Source: an uncultured Clostridia bacterium
Lineage (GTDB): Bacteria > Bacillota > Clostridia > TANB77 > CAG-508
Reading direction: 5' to 3'
Length of the DNA: 64,000 nucleotides
Assembly (NCBI GenBank): GCA_934129745.1
Contig: CAKOWZ010000005.1
Coordinates: 20,310 to 84,309, forward strand
Both the position numbers and the translations under genes were made by a program. The first letter of the stretch is position 1; every line of letters begins with the position of its first letter. The notes beneath the pieces were generated by a model. The model saw only the letters and a list, made by a program, of their open reading frames with translations. It was not told the origin of the DNA and did not search any database. Shown here in pieces: positions 24,869 through 33,737 of the stretch.

Positions 24869-25717
24869 ATGAAAAAAAATTGTTTAATATTTAGTATAGT
24901 TATAGTTTTAGTTGCAATTTTAGTGTTAGGTGCTTATTGGATAAAAGGAAAAACTTACAAAGCAAAAAATCCTATTGCAACAATTCAAATTGAAGGTTAT
25001 GAAACACCAGTAAAAATAGAATTAGACCCAGCATCTGCTCCAAATGCAGTTGCAAATTTTATAAAATTAGCTAATAGCGGATTTTATACAGATTATGAAA
25101 TGACAATTGGAACAAACCAAATATCAAGTAATGTAACAATTGACAATATGGCAAAAGTTTCTAGAATAAATGGACAAACTGATAATGATTATGTTTATGG
25201 AATTAAAGGTGATTTTATAGCAAATGGAAGTAAAGATAATTATATAAGAAATGAAAAAGGTGTAATTACAATGATGAGACAGGATTATTCTTATTTTGGT
25301 TATACAGAAGAAGGATATAATTCTGCAAATTGTAATTTCGCAATTTTAACAGATGATATTTCAAATTATAATGGATATTATGCTGCTTTTGGTAAAGTTG
25401 TTGAAGGAATGGATGTAATTGATCAAATTTCTAGTTCAAGAGTAGATGAATCTACAGATGAAAATAATACTGATGAAAATGCAGATAATAAAACAACTAC
25501 AACATCTGAAAACAAAGAAGGTACTACTGATGAAAATTCAGAAAAAGAAAATGAAGAATCTAAAGTTAATACAATTAAAATAAAATCAATTACAGTAGAT
25601 ACTTTTGGAGCTGATTATGGTAATCCAGAGATTGTAAATTATGAAGAAAATTATAAGAAAGTTCAAGAAATTTATAATCAATATTTTAATGGAAGTTCAA
25701 GTACTGTAAATGAATAG
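24869..25717 (+). CDS. Membrane-anchored cyclophilin-type protein with altered active site
   Basis: 282 residues. An N-terminal transmembrane anchor (about residues 5-25) is followed by a cyclophilin fold (IELDPASAPNAVANFIKLANSGFY, GVITMMRQ, YYAAFGKVVEGMDVIDQI). Catalytic landmarks are changed. The FHRVI...FMIQGG region that supplies Arg and Gln is replaced by YEMTIGTNQISSN, and the SQFFI segment reads NCNFAIL. An acidic Asp/Glu/Asn/Thr-rich insertion follows at about residues 190-232. It may be a poorly active isomerase or a binding or chaperone protein outside the membrane. No lipobox cysteine is seen. GGAGG precedes the ATG. Confidence 0.8.
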   Translation: MKKNCLIFSIVIVLVAILVLGAYWIKGKTYKAKNPIATIQIEGYETPVKIELDPASAPNAVANFIKLANSGFYTDYEMTIGTNQISSNVTIDNMAKVSRINGQTDNDYVYGIKGDFIANGSKDNYIRNEKGVITMMRQDYSYFGYTEEGYNSANCNFAILTDDISNYNGYYAAFGKVVEGMDVIDQISSSRVDESTDENNTDENADNKTTTTSENKEGTTDENSEKENEESKVNTIKIKSITVDTFGADYGNPEIVNYEENYKKVQEIYNQYFNGSSSTVNE

Positions 25718-25763
25718 CTTTTAAGAACGCAATCAAAATTAATTTGATTGCGTTCTTAAAAAT
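25718..25763 (+). terminator. Terminator after the cyclophilin gene
   Basis: TTTTAAGAACGCAATCAAAATT and its near-perfect complement ending GATTGCGTTCTTAAAAATT form a stem of about 20 bp. Confidence 0.88.
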
Positions 25764-25820
25764 TAATTTCACAACCAAGCAAAAAAATACAAAAAAAATA
25801 TAAAAAAGTGGCAAAATCTG

Positions 25821-25849
25821 TTGACTTTCAATTCAAAACAGTATATAAT
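25821..25849 (+). promoter_or_regulatory. Promoter of the S10 ribosomal protein operon
   Basis: TTGACT (25821-25826), a 17-base spacer, then TATAAT (25844-25849). This is the best promoter in the region and the presumed start of the r-protein transcript at about 25856. Confidence 0.85.
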
Positions 25850-25855
25850 TGAAAG

Positions 25856-26226
25856 GCATGTAAGATTAGCGATGAAGTAAGATGTGGCTACATCCTTTGA
25901 AACAGTAAGGATGGAGGGAACTCTTATGGAGTATGTCGTGGCTTAGACCAAGGCGGTAAGTTATTTAAAATATTTAGACTTCAAAAGATAAAAAATGCTT
26001 TAATATATATGAGCAATATAATAGAGAGTAAATTAAATAATTAATTAATCAAAATTATAATGCAACATATAGAAATTAAAAGCATATTTTTATTGCCAGA
26101 AAGTCATGCACTTATCCCAAGAAAAATCATGCCAAAACTTGGGTTTAAAAAATAGAGTTTAACAAAACACCAGGGTGCGTTTATAACTTCCGACCAAATA
26201 AAAATATTTTAAGGAGGGAAAATTAC
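25856..26226 (+). promoter_or_regulatory. Long structured 5' leader of rpsJ (about 370 nt)
   Basis: No ORF is evident. Two mutually exclusive hairpins share bases: GATGT-GGCT-ACATC (25881-25894) and CATCCTT...AAGGATG (25891-25913). A further stem CCCAAG (26116-26121)/CTTGGG (26138-26143) lies before rpsJ. It could be an r-protein autoregulatory leader. I do not recognise it as a described family. Confidence 0.5.
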
Positions 26227-26559
26227 ATGGCAACAGTAAAAGGAAATGCGGTAGCAAGTGAAAAAATCAGAATAAGATTAAAAGCTTATGATCATGTAGT
26301 ATTAGAACAGTCTGCTGAAAAAATAGTAGATACTGCTAAAAAAACAGGAGCTAAAGTTTCAGGTCCTATTCCACTACCAACAGAAAAGGAGATTATAACA
26401 ATTTTACGTTCTCCACACAAACACAAAGATTCAAGAGAACAATTTGAAATGAGAACACATAAAAGAGTTATAGACATTCTTTACCCAACACAAAAAACTG
26501 TAGATACTTTAATGAAAGTTGAATTACCTGCAGGTGTTGATATTGAAATCAAATTATAG
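26227..26559 (+). CDS. rpsJ: 30S ribosomal protein S10
   Basis: 110 residues; it begins a few residues earlier than the usual 102-105 aa proteins (MATVKGNAVASEKIRIRLKA). The S10 signature PLPTEKEIITILRSPHKHKD is present, and the NusE surface is kept (REQFEMRTHKR). S10 is part of the 30S head and also acts as NusE in antitermination. It follows AAGGAGGG and opens the S10-spc-alpha cluster. tuf and the str operon are not upstream. A 244-base spacer separates it from rplC. Confidence 0.97.
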   Translation: MATVKGNAVASEKIRIRLKAYDHVVLEQSAEKIVDTAKKTGAKVSGPIPLPTEKEIITILRSPHKHKDSREQFEMRTHKRVIDILYPTQKTVDTLMKVELPAGVDIEIKL

Positions 26560-26803
26560 TTCTAAATTAAGATTAGTGTCTAACAAATAAAAATAATTAA
26601 AAAATTGAATTTGATAGTATTAATCTATATAAAAAAGAATTCTAATGTGATTCAAATAAATCAAATGAAAAATAATTTAAAGAAAGAAGTTAGAACTAAA
26701 CTTACAATTTAAAAGTTCAACAATTTCTTATTATATATAGTAAGAAAATCAAAACCAAGCTGATTGAAAAATTATCAGCCAATAGTTAGGAGGAAATTTT
26801 AAA
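26560..26803 (+). other. Intergenic spacer between rpsJ and rplC
   Basis: It is AT-rich with no ORF. A small hairpin GCTGAT...ATCAGC (about 26759-26780) precedes the rplC ribosome site. Spacers this long are unusual inside an S10 operon. Confidence 0.4.
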
Positions 26804-27430
26804 ATGAAAACAATTATAGGAAAGAAAATTGGAATGACTCAAATATTTGATGAAACAGGAAAAGTTATTCCAGTAACAGTAATTGAAGCTGGTCCTTGTG
26901 TAGTAGCACAAGTAAAAACAGTTGAAACAGATGGATACAATGCTATCCAATTAGGATTTGGAGATGTAAAAGAATCTAAATTAAACAAACCTGAAAGAGG
27001 ACATTTTGCAAAAGCTAACTTAGGTTTGAAAAAACATTTAAGAGAATTCAGAGTAGAAGATTTTGAAGATGTAACAGTTGGAACAGAAATCAAAGCTGAT
27101 TCTTTTGAAGCAGGAGATAAAATTGATGTTCAAGGAACAACAAAAGGAAAAGGATTCCAAGGTGTTATTAAACGTCATGGACAATCTAGAGGACCAATGG
27201 GACATGGTTCAATGTATCATAGAAGACCAGGTTCAATGGGACCAACATCAACTCCAGGTAGAGTTTTCAAAGGTAAAAAATTACCAGGACATATGGGAAG
27301 AGTAACAGTAACTATCCAAAACTTAGATATAGTTAGAGTTGATATGGATAAAAATGTTATCCTAATAAAGGGTAGTGTACCAGGAGCTAAAGGTGCAATA
27401 TTAAAATTAAGAAAAAGTGTAAAAGCATAA
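26804..27430 (+). CDS. rplC: 50S ribosomal protein L3
   Basis: 208 residues. It has the start KTIIGKKIGMTQIFDETGKV and the central loop GFQGVIKRHGQSRGPMGHGS that reaches toward the peptidyl transferase centre. L3 is an early assembly protein of the 50S subunit. AGGAGG precedes the ATG, and rplD follows 17 bases after the stop. Confidence 0.98.
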   Translation: MKTIIGKKIGMTQIFDETGKVIPVTVIEAGPCVVAQVKTVETDGYNAIQLGFGDVKESKLNKPERGHFAKANLGLKKHLREFRVEDFEDVTVGTEIKADSFEAGDKIDVQGTTKGKGFQGVIKRHGQSRGPMGHGSMYHRRPGSMGPTSTPGRVFKGKKLPGHMGRVTVTIQNLDIVRVDMDKNVILIKGSVPGAKGAILKLRKSVKA

Positions 27431-27447
27431 GGAAGGAGGATTAAAAA

Positions 27448-28071
27448 ATGCCTAGTATAGACGTATATAATGTAAAAGGTAAAAAAGTTTCAAGTGTAGA
27501 TTTGAAAGAAGAAATATTTGGAATTGAACCAAATGAAGCAGTAGTACACAGTGTTTTAGTTAACTATTTAGCTAACCAAAGACAAGGTACTCAAAGTACA
27601 AAAACAAGAGCAGAAGTTCGTGGTGGTGGTAGAAAACCATGGAGACAAAAAGGAACAGGTAGAGCAAGACAAGGAAGTATCAGAGCTCCACAATGGATTA
27701 AAGGTGGTATAGCTTTAGGTCCAAAACCTCGTTCATATAAATATACAATTAATAAAAAAGAAAGAAGATTAGCTATTAAATCATTATTAAGTTCAAAAGT
27801 ATTAGAAAATGAATTAACAGTTGTTGATACATTTGGATTTGATTCAATTAAAACAAAACAAATGGTTAATGCTTTAACAAACTTAAAAGTTGAAGGAAAA
27901 ACTTTAGTATTATTACCTGAAAAGAACGAAAATGTTCAAAAATCAGCTAGAAATATTGAAGGAGTTAAAACTTCATTAGTAAATACAATAAATGTTTATG
28001 ATTTATTAAAATACAAAAATTTAGTAGTAACTTTAGATACTGTTAAAAAATTAGAGGAGGTGTATGCATAA
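27448..28071 (+). CDS. rplD: 50S ribosomal protein L4
   Basis: 207 residues. The exit-tunnel loop RAEVRGGGRKPWRQKGTGRA and the RQGSIRAPQWIKGG segment are typical of L4. In some bacteria L4 represses its own operon; no specific leader for this is identified here. GAAGGAGG precedes the ATG. Its TAA stop shares one base with the rplW start. Confidence 0.98.
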   Translation: MPSIDVYNVKGKKVSSVDLKEEIFGIEPNEAVVHSVLVNYLANQRQGTQSTKTRAEVRGGGRKPWRQKGTGRARQGSIRAPQWIKGGIALGPKPRSYKYTINKKERRLAIKSLLSSKVLENELTVVDTFGFDSIKTKQMVNALTNLKVEGKTLVLLPEKNENVQKSARNIEGVKTSLVNTINVYDLLKYKNLVVTLDTVKKLEEVYA

Positions 28072-28418
28072 TGATGGCAGAAGATATTATAATTGCACCA
28101 GTTGTTACTGAAAAAAGTAATGATGGATTACAAGAAGGTAAATACACTTTCAAAGTTAACAAAAAAGCTACAAAACCCGAAATAGCTAAAGCTGTAGAAA
28201 AATTATTTAATGTTAAAGTTTTAAAAGTTAACACAATTAATGTTAGCGGAAAAACAAGAAGAGTTGGAAGAAACTATGGTAGAACATCAGATTGGAAAAA
28301 AGCTATTGTAACAATAGATACAAACCCATCTAATACAACATATTTAACAAAAGGTGGAAAATCTAAAAAAGTTTCTAAAAAATATAATGATACAATCGAA
28401 GCTTTCATGGGTGCTTAA
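28071..28418 (+). CDS. rplW: 50S ribosomal protein L23
   Basis: 115 residues; a second ATG at 28074 is an equally possible start. It has IIIAPVVTEKSNDGLQEGKY and the C-terminal arm KKAIVTIDTN. L23 sits at the tunnel exit and docks trigger factor and SRP. Translation is coupled to rplD (overlap TAATG). The 109-base spacer before rplB holds a small CGAG/CTCG hairpin. Confidence 0.97.
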   Translation: MMAEDIIIAPVVTEKSNDGLQEGKYTFKVNKKATKPEIAKAVEKLFNVKVLKVNTINVSGKTRRVGRNYGRTSDWKKAIVTIDTNPSNTTYLTKGGKSKKVSKKYNDTIEAFMGA

Positions 28419-28527
28419 GAAAAATAATTTAAGTACATTTTATCGAGAAATAACTCGGATAATAAAAAATATCTGCAGATAGAGCAGGAAAAAATCTATC
28501 AAATAAAAATTAAGGAGAGAATTAAAA

Positions 28528-29355
28528 ATGGGAATGAAACATTTTAGACCAACAACTCCATCATTAAGAAATATGACAGTTTCAACATTTGATGAAATTA
28601 CTAAAAAAACTCCTGAGAAATCTTTATTGACAACAAAAAAGAAAAATGCAGGAAGAAACTCATATGGTAGAATAACTGTTAGACATCAAGGTGGAGGAAA
28701 CAGACAAAAATACAGATTAGTAGATTTTAAAAGAAGAAAAGATGATATGACAGCAACTGTTTTAGGAATTGAATATGATCCAAACAGAAGTGCAAATATC
28801 GCTTTAATAGAATATGAAGATGGAACAAGAGCATATATCTTAGCTCCAATCGGATTAAAAGATGGAGATAAAGTAGTATCAGGAGATAAAGCTGATATCA
28901 AACCAGGAAACTGCATGAAAATTGAAAATATTCCAGTTGGTACTATGATCCATAATATCGAATTAAATCCAGGTCAAGGTGGAAAATTAGTTAGAGCTGC
29001 TGGTCAAGAAGCTCAATTAATGGCTAAAGAAGGAAAATATGCACATGTTAGATTACCTTCTGGAGAAATGAGATTAATATTAGCAGTTTGTAGAGCAACA
29101 ATCGGAACTGTTGGAAATACAGATCATGAAAACGTTAAATTAGGTAAAGCAGGAAGAACAAGACATTTAGGTAAAAGACCTGAAGTTAGAGGTTCTGTAA
29201 TGAACCCTAATGATCACCCTCATGGTGGTGGTGAAGGTAGAGCTCCAGTAGGACACGCAGGTCCAATGACTCCTTGGGGTAAACCAGCACTTGGATATAA
29301 AACAAGAAAGAAAAATAAACAATCTGATAAGTTTATTGTTAAGAGAAGAAAATAA
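28528..29355 (+). CDS. rplB: 50S ribosomal protein L2
   Basis: 275 residues, normal length. It has GRNSYGRITVRHQGGGNRQK and the C-terminal MNPNDHPHGGGEGRAPVG, which includes the conserved His needed for peptidyl transfer. L2 is a core 50S protein bridging subunits. AAGGAGAG precedes the ATG, and rpsS follows at 17 bases. Confidence 0.98.
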   Translation: MGMKHFRPTTPSLRNMTVSTFDEITKKTPEKSLLTTKKKNAGRNSYGRITVRHQGGGNRQKYRLVDFKRRKDDMTATVLGIEYDPNRSANIALIEYEDGTRAYILAPIGLKDGDKVVSGDKADIKPGNCMKIENIPVGTMIHNIELNPGQGGKLVRAAGQEAQLMAKEGKYAHVRLPSGEMRLILAVCRATIGTVGNTDHENVKLGKAGRTRHLGKRPEVRGSVMNPNDHPHGGGEGRAPVGHAGPMTPWGKPALGYKTRKKNKQSDKFIVKRRK

Positions 29356-29372
29356 GGAGGGAAATTAAAACT

Positions 29373-29648
29373 ATGTCAAGATCAAGTAAGAAAATGCCAT
29401 TCGTAGCTCCAAAACTTTTAAAAAGAATTGAAGCAATGAATGAAAGCGGAGAAAAAACAGTATTAAAAACATGGTCAAGAGCTTCTACTATTTACCCACA
29501 AATGGTTGGACACACAATAGCTGTTCATGATGGTAGAAAACATGTACCTGTTTATATATCAGAAGAAATGATAGGACATAAATTAGGAGAATTTGCTCCT
29601 ACAAGAACATTTAAAGGACACTCAGGAGATAAAACAACTAAAAAATAA
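29373..29648 (+). CDS. rpsS: 30S ribosomal protein S19
   Basis: 91 residues: MSRSSKKMPFVAPKLLKRIE and the conserved TWSRASTIYPQMVGHTIAVH, with GHKLGEFAPTR. S19 binds with S13 in the 30S head. It follows AAGGAGGG. Confidence 0.97.
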   Translation: MSRSSKKMPFVAPKLLKRIEAMNESGEKTVLKTWSRASTIYPQMVGHTIAVHDGRKHVPVYISEEMIGHKLGEFAPTRTFKGHSGDKTTKK

Positions 29649-29679
29649 AAATTCTTAAATAAATAAGGAGGTAAGAAAA

Positions 29680-30036
29680 GTGGAAGAAACAGTTATCGTT
29701 CCAGAAGCAGTAGCAACTCTTAAAAATGCTAGAATTTCAGCTAGAAAAGTTAAAATAGTAGCAGATTTAATTAGAGGAAAAGATGCTAAAGAAGCTTTAG
29801 CTATAGTTAAATTTACACCTAAAGCAGCATCTGAAGTATTAGAAAAATTATTAAAATCAGCAATTGCAAATGCTGAAAACAATCACGGTATGTCATCTAA
29901 TAATTTATATGTTGCTGAAATCTATGCAAACCAAGGTCCAACAATGAAAAGAATTAGACCAGCTGCAAAAGGTTCAGCAGTGAGAATTAGAAAGAGAACA
30001 TCTCATATAACAATTAAATTAAGAGAAAGAGCATAA
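29680..30036 (+). CDS. rplV: 50S ribosomal protein L22
   Basis: 118 residues with a GTG start after GGAGG. It has NARISARKVKIVADLIRGKD and a C-terminal hairpin tip, GPTMKRIRPAAKGSAVRIRK, that lines the exit tunnel, where macrolide resistance changes arise in other species. The hairpin looks normal here. Confidence 0.97.
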   Translation: MEETVIVPEAVATLKNARISARKVKIVADLIRGKDAKEALAIVKFTPKAASEVLEKLLKSAIANAENNHGMSSNNLYVAEIYANQGPTMKRIRPAAKGSAVRIRKRTSHITIKLRERA

Positions 30037-30057
30037 TGGAAAGGAGGAATTATTAAC

Positions 30058-30720
30058 ATGGGACAAAAAATGGATCCACATGGATTAAGAGTTGGTGTTA
30101 TCAAAGATTGGAGTTCAAAATGGTATGCAGATTCTAAAAATTTTGGAGACTATCTTGTAGAAGATAACAAAATTCGTAAATATGTTAAAAAGAAATTATA
30201 TGTTAGCGGAATTTCAAAAATCGAAATTGAAAGAACAGCTAAATTTGTTAGAGTTAATGTTTATACAGCTAAACCAGGTTTAGTAATTGGTAAAGGTGGA
30301 AACCTTGCTGAAACATTAAAATCAGAATTAGAAAAAATGATTAACAAAGATGTTAATTTAAATATTGTTGAGGTGAAAGAAGTTGACCTTGACGCACAAT
30401 TAGTTGCTGAAAATATCGCAGGACAACTAGAAAGAAGAATTTCATTCAGAAGAGCAATGAAACAATGTATGCAAAAAACTATGAAAGCAGGTGCTTTAGG
30501 TATTAAAACTGCAGTATCTGGAAGATTAGGTGGAGCAGACATGGCTAGAACAGAATTCTATAAAGAAGGTACAATCCCACTTCAAACTTTAAGAGCTGAT
30601 ATTGATTATGGATTTGCTGAAGCAGATACAACATATGGAAAAATTGGTGTAAAAGTTTGGATTTATAAAGGAGAAGTTCTTCCAGCTAAAAAAGCTAAAG
30701 TGGAAGGAGGAGAAAAATAA
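30058..30720 (+). CDS. rpsC: 30S ribosomal protein S3
   Basis: 220 residues. The N-terminal MGQKMDPHGLRVGVIKDWSS is followed by the KH domain (VIGKGGNLAETLKSELEKM) and the C-terminal part with KTAVSGRLGGADMARTE. S3 lies at the mRNA entry and has helicase function. Its stop overlaps the rplP ATG by one base. Confidence 0.98.
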   Translation: MGQKMDPHGLRVGVIKDWSSKWYADSKNFGDYLVEDNKIRKYVKKKLYVSGISKIEIERTAKFVRVNVYTAKPGLVIGKGGNLAETLKSELEKMINKDVNLNIVEVKEVDLDAQLVAENIAGQLERRISFRRAMKQCMQKTMKAGALGIKTAVSGRLGGADMARTEFYKEGTIPLQTLRADIDYGFAEADTTYGKIGVKVWIYKGEVLPAKKAKVEGGEK

Positions 30721-31163
30721 TGCCATTAATGCCAAAAAGAACAAAATATAGAAAACAACAAAAAGGTAGAATGAGAGGTAAAGCAACAAGAGGTAATACA
30801 GTATCAAATGGTGAATATGGTCTTCAAGCAGTTGAAGGTGGATTAATCACTTCAAACCAAATTGAAGCAGCCCGTGTTGCTATGACTCGTTACATTAAAA
30901 GAGGTGGTAAAGTTTGGATTAAATTATTCCCAGACAAACCAGTAACAAATAAAGGTATCGGTACTCGTATGGGTAAAGGTAAAGGTGCTGTTACATATTG
31001 GGTAGCAGTTACAAAACCAGGAAGAGTAATGTTTGAATTAGCAGGTGTTCCAGAGGAAACTGCTAGAGAGGCTTTAAGATTAGCAGCTAATAAATTATCT
31101 GTTAAATCTAAATTTGTAAAAAAGGAATCTGAATTAGGTGGTGATAATGATGAAAATAAATAA
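30720..31163 (+). CDS. rplP: 50S ribosomal protein L16
   Basis: 147 residues: MPLMPKRTKYRKQQKGRMRG, ARVAMTRYIKRGGKVWIKLF and GKGKGAVTYWVAVTKPGR. L16 organises the A-site tRNA region. Its ribosome site GGAGGAG lies in the end of rpsC, and its own end overlaps the start of rpmC. Confidence 0.98.
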   Translation: MPLMPKRTKYRKQQKGRMRGKATRGNTVSNGEYGLQAVEGGLITSNQIEAARVAMTRYIKRGGKVWIKLFPDKPVTNKGIGTRMGKGKGAVTYWVAVTKPGRVMFELAGVPEETAREALRLAANKLSVKSKFVKKESELGGDNDENK

Positions 31164-31350
31164 AATTAGAGAAATGTCTTCATCTGATCTAGAAAAAGAA
31201 TTAGGAGAATTAAAATCAGAATTATTCAAATTAAGATTTTCATCAAAAACAAATGGTTTAGAAAATCCTATGAAAATTAGAGAAGTTAGAAGAGATATAG
31301 CTAAAGTAAAAACTGAATTAAGAAGTAGAGAAATAGCTGAAAATAAATAA
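31150..31350 (+). CDS. rpmC: 50S ribosomal protein L29
   Basis: 66 residues: MKINKIREMSSSDLEKELGE and LFKLRFSSKTNGLENP. The ATG at 31150 is chosen from family starts; an ATG at 31147 is equally placed. It overlaps the rplP end by 14 bases, so it is probably translated by coupling, as its own Shine-Dalgarno sequence (AGGTGG) is weak. Confidence 0.95.
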   Translation: MKINKIREMSSSDLEKELGELKSELFKLRFSSKTNGLENPMKIREVRRDIAKVKTELRSREIAENK

Positions 31351-31415
31351 TTAATGTATTGCAATGATATGTATTGTAATTCATGTAAAACAATTCTAAG
31401 AAAGGAGATTGTAAC

Positions 31416-31679
31416 ATGGAAAAAAGAAATGATCGTAAAGTAATGATCGGTACTGTTGTTTCTGACAAAATGGATAAAACTGTTGTAGTTGCTGTTGTAA
31501 CTAATGTTAAACACAAAATTTATAGCAAAATCCAAAAAAAGACATATAAATTAAAAGCTCATGATGAAAATAATGAATGCCATGTTGGAGACAAAGTAAA
31601 AGTTATGGAAACAAGACCTCTATCAAAAGATAAAAGATGGAGAGTTGTTGAAATAGTTGAAAAGGCAATAATAAAATAA
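31416..31679 (+). CDS. rpsQ: 30S ribosomal protein S17
   Basis: 87 residues with the OB-fold pattern IGTVVSDKMDKTVVVAVVT and GDKVKVMETRPLSKDKRWR. S17 is a primary 16S rRNA binder. AAAGGAG precedes the ATG. Confidence 0.97.
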   Translation: MEKRNDRKVMIGTVVSDKMDKTVVVAVVTNVKHKIYSKIQKKTYKLKAHDENNECHVGDKVKVMETRPLSKDKRWRVVEIVEKAIIK

Positions 31680-31724
31680 GATATTTTAAAGAGTAAGATG
31701 ATTTATAAAGGAGGGAATTACTAA

Positions 31725-32093
31725 ATGGTACAACAACAATCAGTATTAAAAGTAGCTGATAATACAGGTGCTAAAGAAATAATGGTTATTAGATGTTTAG
31801 GTGGTTCTTATAGAAAATATGCAAGAGTTGGAGATGTTATAGTTGCTTCTGTTAAAACAGCAACACCAGGTGGAGTTGTTAAAAAAGGTGACGTAGTTAA
31901 AGCTGTTGTAGTTAGAACAAAAAAACCTATTAGAAGAGCAGATGGATCATATGTTAGATTTGATGAAAATGCTGCTGTTATATTAAAAGATGATGGTACT
32001 CCAAAAGGAACTCGTATCTTTGGACCAATAGCTAGAGAATTAAGAGATAAAAATTATATGAAAATTTTATCACTAGCTCCAGAAGTTCTTTAA
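31725..32093 (+). CDS. rplN: 50S ribosomal protein L14
   Basis: 122 residues: QQQSVLKVADNTGAKEIMVI and the conserved AAVILKDDGTPKGTRIFGPI, with ARELRDKNYMKILSLAPEVL at the end. L14 forms an intersubunit bridge and is the RsfS target. AAAGGAGGG precedes the ATG. Confidence 0.98.
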   Translation: MVQQQSVLKVADNTGAKEIMVIRCLGGSYRKYARVGDVIVASVKTATPGGVVKKGDVVKAVVVRTKKPIRRADGSYVRFDENAAVILKDDGTPKGTRIFGPIARELRDKNYMKILSLAPEVL

Positions 32094-32137
32094 GAGTCAA
32101 TTGATTATAATCTTGAATTAAAGAGGTGAAAATATAA

Positions 32138-32449
32138 ATGTTAAGAATTAAAAAAGGTGACACAGTTAAAGTTTTATCAGGTAATGATAAAGGTAAAACA
32201 GGTGAAGTTTTAGAAGTAATACCAAAAACACAAAAAATTCTTGTTAAAGGTATTAATATAAAGAAAAAACATACTAAACCTAGAAGAGCAGGAGATGAAG
32301 GTGGAATAATATCTTCAGAATTCCCAATTCACTCATGCAAAGTTTCAGTTGTTTGCCCTAAATGTGGTAAACCAGCAAGAATAGGTTTTGAAATGGATAA
32401 AGAAAATAAAGTACGTGTTTGTAAAAAATGTGGTGCTAAATTAAAATAA
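32138..32449 (+). CDS. rplX: 50S ribosomal protein L24
   Basis: 103 residues. It has a KOW motif (KGDTVKVLSGNDKGKTGEVL) and a C-terminal CPKCGKPARIGF...KVRVCKKCG pair of CxxC motifs, which could bind zinc. L24 starts 50S assembly. AAAGAGGTG precedes the ATG. Confidence 0.97.
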   Translation: MLRIKKGDTVKVLSGNDKGKTGEVLEVIPKTQKILVKGINIKKKHTKPRRAGDEGGIISSEFPIHSCKVSVVCPKCGKPARIGFEMDKENKVRVCKKCGAKLK

Positions 32450-32472
32450 GAAAGGAGGTCTATTGAGGACTT

Positions 32473-33012
32473 ATGGAAAAATTAAGAGAACAATATGAAA
32501 AAGAAGTTATACCAGCAATGATGAAAAAATTCAATTATACATCAGTTATGCAAGTTCCAAAATTAGATAAAATAGTTATTAATATAGGTTTAGGTGATAC
32601 TAAAGAAAATCCTAAATCATTAGAAAATGCAGTAAATGATTTAAGTATAATTACAGGTCAAAAACCAATTATAACAAAATCTAAAAAAGCTATTGCTGCA
32701 TTTAAGTTAAGAGAAGGAGTTAACATTGGATGTAAAGTTACTTTAAGAAAAGGTAAAATGTATGATTTTGCATACAAATTATTCAATGTAGCACTTCCAA
32801 GAGTAAGAGATTTTAGAGGAGTTTCAGCTAATTCTTTTGACGGAAGAGGAAATTATTCAATGGGTATTAAAGAACAATTAATATTCCCTGAAATTGAATA
32901 TGATAAAATTGATAAAATCAGAGGTATGGATATAATATTTGTTACAACAGCTCAAACTGATGAAGAAGCTAGAGAATTGTTAACTTTATTAGGAATGCCT
33001 TTCAAAAATTAA
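32473..33012 (+). CDS. rplE: 50S ribosomal protein L5
   Basis: 179 residues: LREQYEKEVIPAMMKKFNYT, a conserved GQKPIITKSKKAIAAFKLRE loop and RGNYSMGIKEQLIFPEI. L5 holds 5S rRNA and contacts P-site tRNA. AAAGGAGG lies 13 bases upstream, longer than usual, but no better start is in frame. Confidence 0.98.
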   Translation: MEKLREQYEKEVIPAMMKKFNYTSVMQVPKLDKIVINIGLGDTKENPKSLENAVNDLSIITGQKPIITKSKKAIAAFKLREGVNIGCKVTLRKGKMYDFAYKLFNVALPRVRDFRGVSANSFDGRGNYSMGIKEQLIFPEIEYDKIDKIRGMDIIFVTTAQTDEEARELLTLLGMPFKN

Positions 33013-33073
33013 TTAAAAAAAGCTATTTTTAATTAATTTTAAAGAAATCTAAAAAAGGAGGAAAAGCTAAAAT

Positions 33074-33259
33074 ATGGCTAAGAAATCTTTAAAAGTAAAA
33101 CAACAAAAAGAGCAAAAATATAGCACACGTGAATATAATAGATGTAAAATTTGTGGACGTCCACATGCATATATTAGAAAATTTGGGATTTGCCGTGTAT
33201 GTTTTAGAGAATTGGCACACAAAGGTGAAATTCCAGGTGTAAAAAAAGCAAGCTGGTAA
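33074..33259 (+). CDS. rpsN: 30S ribosomal protein S14, zinc-binding type (type Z)
   Basis: 61 residues, the short form with two CxxC pairs (CKICGRPHAYIRKFGICRVC) that bind zinc. The long zinc-free paralogue is not in the window. AAAGGAGG precedes the ATG. Confidence 0.97.
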   Translation: MAKKSLKVKQQKEQKYSTREYNRCKICGRPHAYIRKFGICRVCFRELAHKGEIPGVKKASW

Positions 33260-33300
33260 AAAATATTCAGCTTTAGATTAGAAAAAAGGAGGTTTAGAAA

Positions 33301-33702
33301 TTGATAACTACTGATCCAATAGCAGATATGCTTACAAGAATAAGAAATGCAAATAGTGCAAAACATAAAACAGTTGATGTTCCATCTTCAAATATGAAAT
33401 TAGCTTTAGCTAACATATTATTAGATGAAGGATATATCAAATCATTTGAAGAAATCAAAAGTGAAAATAATCAAGGTGTTATTAGAATCACTTTAAAATA
33501 TGATGAAAAAGGTAATAGAGTAATTGATGGATTAAAAAGAATTAGTAAACCAGGTTTAAGAGTTTATGCAGGTAAAGATGAATTACCTCAAGTTTTAAAT
33601 GGTTTAGGAATTGCTTTAATCTCTACATCAAAAGGAATTAAAACAGATAAAGAAGCTAGACAACTTGGCTTAGGTGGAGAAGTTTTAGCTTATGTTTGGT
33701 AA
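33301..33702 (+). CDS. rpsH: 30S ribosomal protein S8
   Basis: 133 residues from a TTG start, 8 bases after AAAAGGAGG. It has TTDPIADMLTRIRNANSAKH, and its end GIALISTSKGIKTDKEARQL continues into GGEVLAYVW. S8 binds 16S helix 21; in E. coli it represses the spc operon. The start is fixed by homology. Confidence 0.97.
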   Translation: MITTDPIADMLTRIRNANSAKHKTVDVPSSNMKLALANILLDEGYIKSFEEIKSENNQGVIRITLKYDEKGNRVIDGLKRISKPGLRVYAGKDELPQVLNGLGIALISTSKGIKTDKEARQLGLGGEVLAYVW

Positions 33703-33737
33703 TATATTATAAAGAAATAAAAGAAGGAGGGAAAACC

